DNA from: Podospora pseudoanserina
Lineage: Eukaryota; Ascomycota; Sordariomycetes; Sordariales; Podosporaceae
Length of the DNA: 64,000 nucleotides
Reading direction: 5' to 3'
NCBI RefSeq assembly: GCF_035222485.1
Contig: NC_085920.1
Coordinates: forward strand, 5,208,001 to 5,272,000
A program made the position numbers and the translations under genes. The notes beneath the pieces are model-generated. The model was not told where the DNA came from, did no database searches, and saw only the letters and a list, made by a program, of their open reading frames with translations. Every line of letters starts with the position of its first letter. Position 1 is the stretch's first letter. Positions 58,101-64,000 of this stretch are shown here, in pieces.

Positions 58101-60243
58101 GTTTCTGGCCTGGGCACGTTCCACCTAGCCCCGTTTGCTGTGGGTCCTCCAAACATAACCCTTGGGCCGAAAACGGTCAGAATCTCCGGTGTGGAGATGG
58201 CCCACTTGTTTCGCCCTCTTGTCAGTTCTCCACCTCTCCCGTCAAGATTGATCATCACTCGCACGGGCATGATGGAAGGAGATGTCTTGCAGCTCCGACG
58301 ACATGGAAGCTTCCATTCATGCGATTCTAGTGTGTTGTGTTAAGTAGATTTCGGGCAACATTCAGCCCTCTCGAGCGCCTTGGCATCAATCACTCTATGC
58401 CATCTCGGTGCATGCGCAATGCCCATGGCCATGACTGCGGGATTTGGATGCATGGCAAAGGGTGCCAGGCGATGGGGGTCACTACATATGGAAGTCCATA
58501 TACGCACCATTCAGAGCTAGGCCTCTCAAGCCTTCCCAGGACTGAGGCTGGTCGGATTCAGCCGTGAACCCCCACTACTATTGACCCCTCTCGGCCATCT
58601 TACACCGGTCTTCAGATTTACTCTCATCGAACCCACCATCTTTGATGCGAGTCCAACCTACCGACTTTGAATTCTGCTCGGTTTTCCCGAGGTCCACGAG
58701 GCTTGAAGACTTGTGGGCAACAAACAAGGTTCAGCGCCGAGGTTGGTGTCGCCTCTTTGTGCTTTTGGCTTCTCACGCTGTGGGATGGTGGCGTCTTAGA
58801 CAAAATGGAATAACTGGTTGCGTCTATTCAAAGAAAAGTCTCTCCCGGCTGGTTGCTGAGATTGCAAATGTCAAAGGCACTCGAGGGCACTCACGAGATT
58901 AGGCTCAAGAAGCCAGCCAGGCATGTACATGTGAATAAATCTGTGGCCAGCGGGGTCTGGGGCTTCTGGAATAGTCCGGCATGCTCGTGTGTGTCGTGGG
59001 CGTCACAAGGCCCTCGTGCTGCCTGAACGCTAAGTGGGTGCACGGCATGATCTTCAGAGACTCATGGGCTGCCTGTTCTGATGGCAAAAGCTTTTCGTAG
59101 ATGTTAACATCATACGAGCCAGCCAGGTCAGATTCTGCCAAACTTACCGTGTCCAAGGGACAAACCTTACAAAGATAGGACCATGGTTGCCTTCTCTCGG
59201 GCGGAGGTCTCATATGTAAGTTTTCCTGTGGCTCACCGTTGACAGTGCACCGTTTCCTCCTCTTCACCTTGCGCCGTCTGCAACCGTTCTTTCCATCTTA
59301 TCGTTGATAATCGATGCGCGCACAGGACAGAGGCTTGCCCAAGCTCCCTGGCTCCCTGGCTCCCTGGGCTCCATGTCAGGATTGAAAGACGTGCTGCAAT
59401 CTTGTTTCTTGGCTGACCAGGACCAACAAGCGCGACGCCTCGCTCGTGCCTATCAGCAGCCAGGGCAGAGGCTCCTCTTTTTTTTTCTGCGGCACTGGGC
59501 TGGGTACATTGCGACAGTACCGTGCCTCGACCCAACGGTACCTGTGGAAACTGGAACCCTCCCCCCCCTTCCCCCCAGCATCCCATCATTTGATTGAAAG
59601 CCACCGGCCGTTCGCTCACTAGGCTGAGCACTGAGCACAGTCCCGTCCCAAATCCCGCTTTTGCAACAGCTCAATCCTGCACAGCACACAAAGCTGCCCC
59701 CTTCCCACCCACCCAATCTTTCTCCAACCCCCAACTTTTTTTTTCCCCCCAAACGTCGTTGTCCTCATTTGCGCTGCTGTACCTGGCTGTGCTGCACCAC
59801 TCCTCCACGGGCTGTCATATTGCGCGCCCCTCCACCCTCGTCATCACATCACCAATCTTTAATCATTTTTTTCCTCTTCGCCCGCGTCTTTCAGGTTGTC
59901 GTCGCGTCTCCCTGTTCCATCTGCGCGCGTCCAGTTCCGACAGGCTGCCAGCGAGTCGGTTCAAACCAATTCGCACCGGCCCGCGACTCGCCCGCCCTGT
60001 CCATCCCAACCATCCACCATCCACCACACCGGACACCCCGACCCGACCAGACCAGGCCCGACCACATCGCCATCCGTACCTGACAGCTAACTGCTCCACT
60101 AGCACAGCTGTCGCTGGTCAATCCCGTCGCCCATCTCCACCCGTTCTTCCCAACAGCGCACACGAACTCACACTCGCACTCGATCGTCGCGATCGTCGCC
60201 CTGGCCGCTGTTGGATAACGCGACGTTGCATGCATCGTGAGGC
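55192..60243. other. Gene-poor 5-kb region upstream of the WHI3-like gene
   Basis: Open frames up to 254 codons exist (for example 57579-58343 plus and 56757-57392 plus), but none shows a recognisable domain. A/G-rich runs lie near 56124-56155 and 56713-56737. A three-copy 8-base repeat is at 59343-59366. From about 59640 to 60243 the sequence is C-rich, like a long 5' leader. It may contain distal promoter elements or a non-coding transcript, which I cannot show. Confidence 0.5.
59343..59366 (+). repeat. Tandem 8-base repeat, three copies
   Basis: GCTCCCTG occurs three times in a row, with a partial fourth copy after it. It is a simple repeat in the WHI3 upstream region. Confidence 0.85.
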
Positions 60244-60319
60244 ATGCCTGGGGATCAGAATTCGGTCGGTGCATCCTCCAACGGACCGGCTCCCACTCCT
60301 CAATCATTTGCTTCTTTGA
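60230..60319 (+). other. Upstream ORF overlapping the WHI3-like start
   Basis: An ATG at 60230, 14 bases before the main start and out of frame, opens a 29-codon ORF. It ends with TGA at 60317-60319, inside the coding region. Its context is weak (T at -3) compared with the main ATG (G at -3). Confidence 0.5.
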
Positions 60320-61956
60320 CAAGCAACGGCAACGGTGTCAAGTCGTATCTCGCAACAACAGCCGCTTCTGCAAATTATGCAATGGCCGCCTCGAGCTTTC
60401 TCCCCGCGCAGCATCGGACTCCGGCGATAGGCAGCGGCTTGGGTACCTACCCGCCTGCCCTGCCAAAGGCCGACTCTTTTGACGCCAACGGCAATGGCCA
60501 CGCGACCACCCCACTCGGCACTCCGTTCTCTACCACTCCGCCCACCCTCTCCGCCGCCGTCATCCGGAACCTCCCCAACGACACGGACGAGAAGTTGTTG
60601 CGCGCCATGCTCGTGTTCTCCAAGGACCTCGCCAGCATCGAGTTCCTTCCCGACGACAAAGGCTTTCGCGCTGCTCACTTGAAGTTCAAGAGCCCCGCCG
60701 GCGCGCTCGAGGTCAAGAACAATCTTGACGGCAAGTCCAATCACTCCAACGACGCCGACATCATTGTCGAGATCATTGGCCCGACGAGCCCCTCGTCCAT
60801 GGGCAAACGATATCCGAGCGACGCGACCCTCCCGGTTGGCACACCCGCAACGGTCTCTGGCGGCCCCCCGGCTGCGCCGTCGTCGCGCCAGCAGTCGCGA
60901 TTCAACAGTCACTTCCACACTATTGAGAAAACAGCGGTGGGAAATGGCGCATACGCTGGTGACTTTCGAACGGCAGACGGCCGTTTTGACGTCTTTGGTC
61001 CTCAGTCGCCCATCGGAACGCACCCGAACGAGCGCAACGGCATGCTGGGCAAGTCGATGATTGACGCCACGAATGACGATGAGGACACGGCGCAGCTTCT
61101 CGGGAAAACCCACCTGTTTGCCGAGAGCGGCCTGCAACGCCGACAGACTGCTCCGCACATCCCTATCACGTCGCGCATGGCAAATATGTCTCTGAACATC
61201 AACACGCAGTCTGTCCAACCAATCGGTCAGTATGGTAATCACCAGGGCTTCGCCACCATGTCGCCAAGCATGATGACCTCGGTCGGCGGATTTCCCCTAC
61301 CCCAACAATACAGGACACACATGCCGCCCGCTAACCCAGCCGATCAAAACCCGCCCTGCAATACCCTCTATGTTGGCAATCTCCCGGTCGATACGTCCGA
61401 AGAGGAGCTCAAACAGCTGTTCTCGAAACAGCGGGGTTACAAACGGCTTTGTTTCCGCACCAAGCAGAACGGACCCATGTGCTTTGTAGAGTTTGAGAAC
61501 ATCACCTTTGCAACAAAGGCGCTCAATGAGCTGTACGGTTTCCAGCTCCACAACAGTGTCAAGGGAGGAATCCGTCTGAGCTTCTCCAAGAACCCGCTTG
61601 GTGTTCGCACAGGTCAAGTGCCCGGCCAAAGCGGTCAAGGAGCACTGAATGGGCCGAACGGGGGACACGTCGGAGCCAACGGCTTCACCACAGCCAGCGG
61701 GCCGCCCCCAGGTCTCCCGACACAGCCTCCTCCAGGTTTGGGCCTGAACAGAGCCGGGTTCTCGAGCTCGCCCGGGCTTTCCAACCCGTACTCGTCTCCG
61801 ACCTACTCGAGTCCCTCCACAGATGTTTATGATCAGTGGAACAACAACCTCATGTACGGCAACGGCAACAGCGCACACATGATGGGCGCCAACGGCAACA
61901 ACGGGTACATGATGGGCTCGAGCGCGACCTATCCAAGCCACATGATGGGTAGATGA
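60244..61956 (+). CDS. WHI3: WHI3/Scw1-type RRM RNA-binding protein
   Basis: RNA-binding regulator that binds cyclin and cell-wall mRNAs in yeasts and forms RNP assemblies in Ashbya (known for Whi3/Scw1). One exon gives 570 residues. Residues 1-100 are low complexity. A degenerate RRM lies at about 104-178 ([20 protein letters not shown] then [15 protein letters not shown]). A linker follows, with possible phosphorylation sites and few acidic patches. The canonical RRM is at about 373-452, with RNP2 LYVGNLP and RNP1-like [10 protein letters not shown], then [13 protein letters not shown]. This C-terminal RRM, and the phrase [20 protein letters not shown] around it, is highly characteristic of Whi3/Scw1. 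The tail is Gly/Pro/Asn/Met-rich and prion-like. A short upstream ORF overlaps the start, and the leader appears long. Confidence 0.92.
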   Translation: MPGDQNSVGASSNGPAPTPQSFASLTSNGNGVKSYLATTAASANYAMAASSFLPAQHRTPAIGSGLGTYPPALPKADSFDANGNGHATTPLGTPFSTTPPTLSAAVIRNLPNDTDEKLLRAMLVFSKDLASIEFLPDDKGFRAAHLKFKSPAGALEVKNNLDGKSNHSNDADIIVEIIGPTSPSSMGKRYPSDATLPVGTPATVSGGPPAAPSSRQQSRFNSHFHTIEKTAVGNGAYAGDFRTADGRFDVFGPQSPIGTHPNERNGMLGKSMIDATNDDEDTAQLLGKTHLFAESGLQRRQTAPHIPITSRMANMSLNINTQSVQPIGQYGNHQGFATMSPSMMTSVGGFPLPQQYRTHMPPANPADQNPPCNTLYVGNLPVDTSEEELKQLFSKQRGYKRLCFRTKQNGPMCFVEFENITFATKALNELYGFQLHNSVKGGIRLSFSKNPLGVRTGQVPGQSGQGALNGPNGGHVGANGFTTASGPPPGLPTQPPPGLGLNRAGFSSSPGLSNPYSSPTYSSPSTDVYDQWNNNLMYGNGNSAHMMGANGNNGYMMGSSATYPSHMMGR

Positions 61957-64000
61957 GTGCCTCCTGATCATGCCGTCAACAGAACATGATGTTTCGCTTG
62001 CTATTTCGGTTTATCATCTCGCATGTTACCACAGCGACTGGGCCTTCTGCTCTTTCCAAGTGTCTTGGTCCGTGGCATTGCGTGGCATGGCCTCGGTGTT
62101 GGGTGGAAAGCGGCTTGACTTGTTGCTGATTGCATCAAATTGGTGTCTTTGCAATTGTTGTTGGGAGGAAAGCAAGGTTTCGACTGGCGTCTCTCGAATT
62201 TTTTCTCCATTCTTCAATCCCCCCCGCTGGCATGATTATCACCATACAGCGCTTGTTGCATTTTTCGGTACTCTTTTATGTGTTTATTTGTTTATTTTTG
62301 TTCATTTCGAGGGGCACAAGGGAGTTTTTTTTTTTTTTTTTTTTTTTTAGAGAGTGATATCATCATTATACCAGACGCATTGGGAGAGTGCTTTTGGCTT
62401 TTTCCGGCCCTCCTTTGGGGCGATTTGTCCTCACGGCACAATCGGCTCTTGGTTTCACGCATTACAACACCACCATACTGTCAAAGCGGCGGCGTAAAGG
62501 GGTCAGGGAGGAAAGGGTGGGTGGGGGTAATCATGGCCAGTGGCGTATAGCATCGGTTCATCATTACACCAAACAAGCGAAGCATATTCTGGTGACACGC
62601 ATTTTGTTGAAGGGTTTTCTTTTTTTTTTGTTTTTTTTTTTTTTTTTTTGAGGGAGTTCTGGTAAAGTTGATGTGGCTTTTACACACCTGGGTGGGAAGC
62701 GGGATTTGTCTTTCCAGAATTTCTGTTAAAGCAAGGGCAATGGGGGAGGTTAGGAATCGGATATAGGAGGTGGGAGGTTTGGGGGTGGGTGTTGGGAAAA
62801 GAAGGAGTTGTGGTTTGTTTGTAACCTGTACGACTGCAATGTTAGTTGGGAAGGGGATATCAAAACAAAAAGGAGGCCGGTGGGTTAGGAAAGGGGGAGG
62901 GGAAACTCGATTCAAAATGCGGAAAAAAAGAAAAACAAGAAAAATCATCTCAACACGCAAACATACGGGACCACCATAGTACGGAACCACAACACGCACA
63001 TCTTGGGATAACTGGTAAAAGAATTGGCACGGGAAAGGAGGGGGAAGCACTTGATACATACTCTATTCTTTTTTTCTTTCTTTTTTTTCTTTTTTTGCTC
63101 TTTTCTACACATACAAAACGGATCGCATGCAAAGGATTTTTCCGCACAACACTGGTTTCATTGTTTTTTTTGGGTTGGATGGTTTTTGCATTCGAGATGG
63201 CCATTTGACCCGGGTTGCTGTTATTTTTGTCGTTCTTCTCCAGAGCACTCGCTGCTCTGTCTTTTTTTGGCCTTCCTGTTGTGAAAGTTTCTTTGAGAGC
63301 GATGGCAGACAATACATTCCAAGTGGCTACGCATAACTTTGGAGGATACCCTAGTGTCAGCAATGCCATATAAGCGGTTGCTTCTTGTGACAACTGTTTG
63401 TTTTCATAGCCGTGGTGTTTTGAAACTTGGTGTGATTTGCGTTCAGTATGTTTGTGCATCTAGTACAGGCTGATGAGCTGTCGTGGTGAATGGCGGTGTC
63501 TTTTAGGTTCTAACGGTTATGCTATGCGTCTCTGTCGTGAAGAGAGTTAAGAATTAAATAGGATGAATGCCTCGAAGGTTAGGTAGATAGATGTATAATT
63601 TTCAATATGTTAAATGCCATCTTGATCAGAGGACCTCGGAATCATGGTTACCTGCTTGGGGGGTGTCTTGAGAAGCTCATCCACGATTTCTACAGATTAC
63701 TAGACCGTCTTTAAATCCTTTTCAACCCTTCATACCAGCCTCTTGATTATCTATTTGGGACCCATGATCAAAGAGAGGCCGCCTAATTTAAGTGATAAAG
63801 CGACACGGTGGGGAATATGGAATTATTAGGACGTGGGAGAAGATATGCCCAGAAAACTCAGGCTTAGGAGGTCTTCATCAGCCATTACACAACCACGATT
63901 CTCGGACGCTGAAATCTCAGCAAAAAGTATGACATCAGCAGCACAATATCATCGGCCTAGATTTGCAAAAAAAAAAGCAAGAAAAAAAAAGAAGAGGGTA
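61957..64000. other. Intergenic right end with long T tracts
   Basis: 3' side of the WHI3-like gene to the window edge. It has a T run of 24 (62325-62348), a T run of 19 (62631-62649) preceded by another of about 10, and T-rich sequence near 63067-63096. A-rich sequence lies at 63966-63990. No further gene was recognised before the edge. Confidence 0.55.
62325..62348 (+). repeat. Poly-T tract, 24 bases
   Basis: An uninterrupted T run lies about 370 bases after the WHI3-like stop codon. A second run of 19 T follows at 62631-62649. Confidence 0.85.

Noticed and set aside
57579-58343. 254-codon plus-strand frame in the gene-poor region
   Set aside because: The composition is erratic, with no domain, no recognisable start context and no flanking exons.
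60304-61242. 312-codon minus-strand frame opposite the WHI3-like gene
   Set aside because: Antisense shadow of GC-rich coding DNA with no protein family resemblance.
1-64000. CRISPR arrays, transposons, rRNA or tRNA genes and secondary-metabolite clusters
   Set aside because: None recognised by eye on either strand. Covariance-model tRNA and repeat searches would be needed for certainty.

Overview
This window is nuclear chromosomal DNA of a filamentous ascomycete (Pezizomycotina). It is most likely a Sordariomycete, perhaps Sordariales; that placement is inferred from protein style and is not proven. Most genes carry a few short introns of about 50-130 bp with GT-AG ends and CTRAC-like branch sites. 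Intergenic DNA is long and rich in C/T or poly-T tracts. Fungal-specific families occur beside core eukaryotic genes. I see no rRNA, tRNA, transposon, CRISPR array or biosynthetic cluster.

Left third (1-20 kb): KOG1/Raptor of TORC1 (minus strand); a TEA1/KEL1-type kelch plus coiled-coil polarity protein (plus); an Mpv17/PMP22-family membrane protein (minus); YIF1 of the early secretory pathway (minus); and, divergent from YIF1 across about 470 bp, the SRP receptor alpha subunit (plus).

Middle (20-43.6 kb): a large ATR/Mec1 checkpoint kinase containing two 3n stopless introns hidden in its last long open frame; a PARP-type zinc-finger protein with a Lys/Glu-rich repetitive tail; an Arg-rich fungal protein resembling the DUF8035 group; Mediator subunit MED17 (minus); 6-phosphofructokinase (plus); and a mitochondrial TPR-type protein resembling Mgr3 (minus).

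Right part (44-64 kb): a fungal multi-pass membrane protein gene interrupted by two in-frame stops (probable pseudogene); the ribosome-biogenesis WD40 protein IPI3 (minus); a large disordered conserved protein of unknown function; a Zn2Cys6 transcription factor whose C-terminal region lies in a different frame; a gene-poor stretch of about 5 kb; and the WHI3/Scw1-type RRM protein.

The genes do not form a pathway cluster. They cover growth control (TORC1, ATR, WHI3, cell polarity), secretion (YIF1, SRP receptor), transcription (MED17, Zn2Cys6 factor), ribosome assembly (IPI3), glycolysis (PFK) and organelle membranes. Exon boundaries were derived by hand from splice signals and reading phase. 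The most unusual items are the interrupted membrane-protein gene, the apparent frameshift in the transcription factor, the stopless introns of the ATR gene, and overlapping upstream ORFs at ATR and WHI3.
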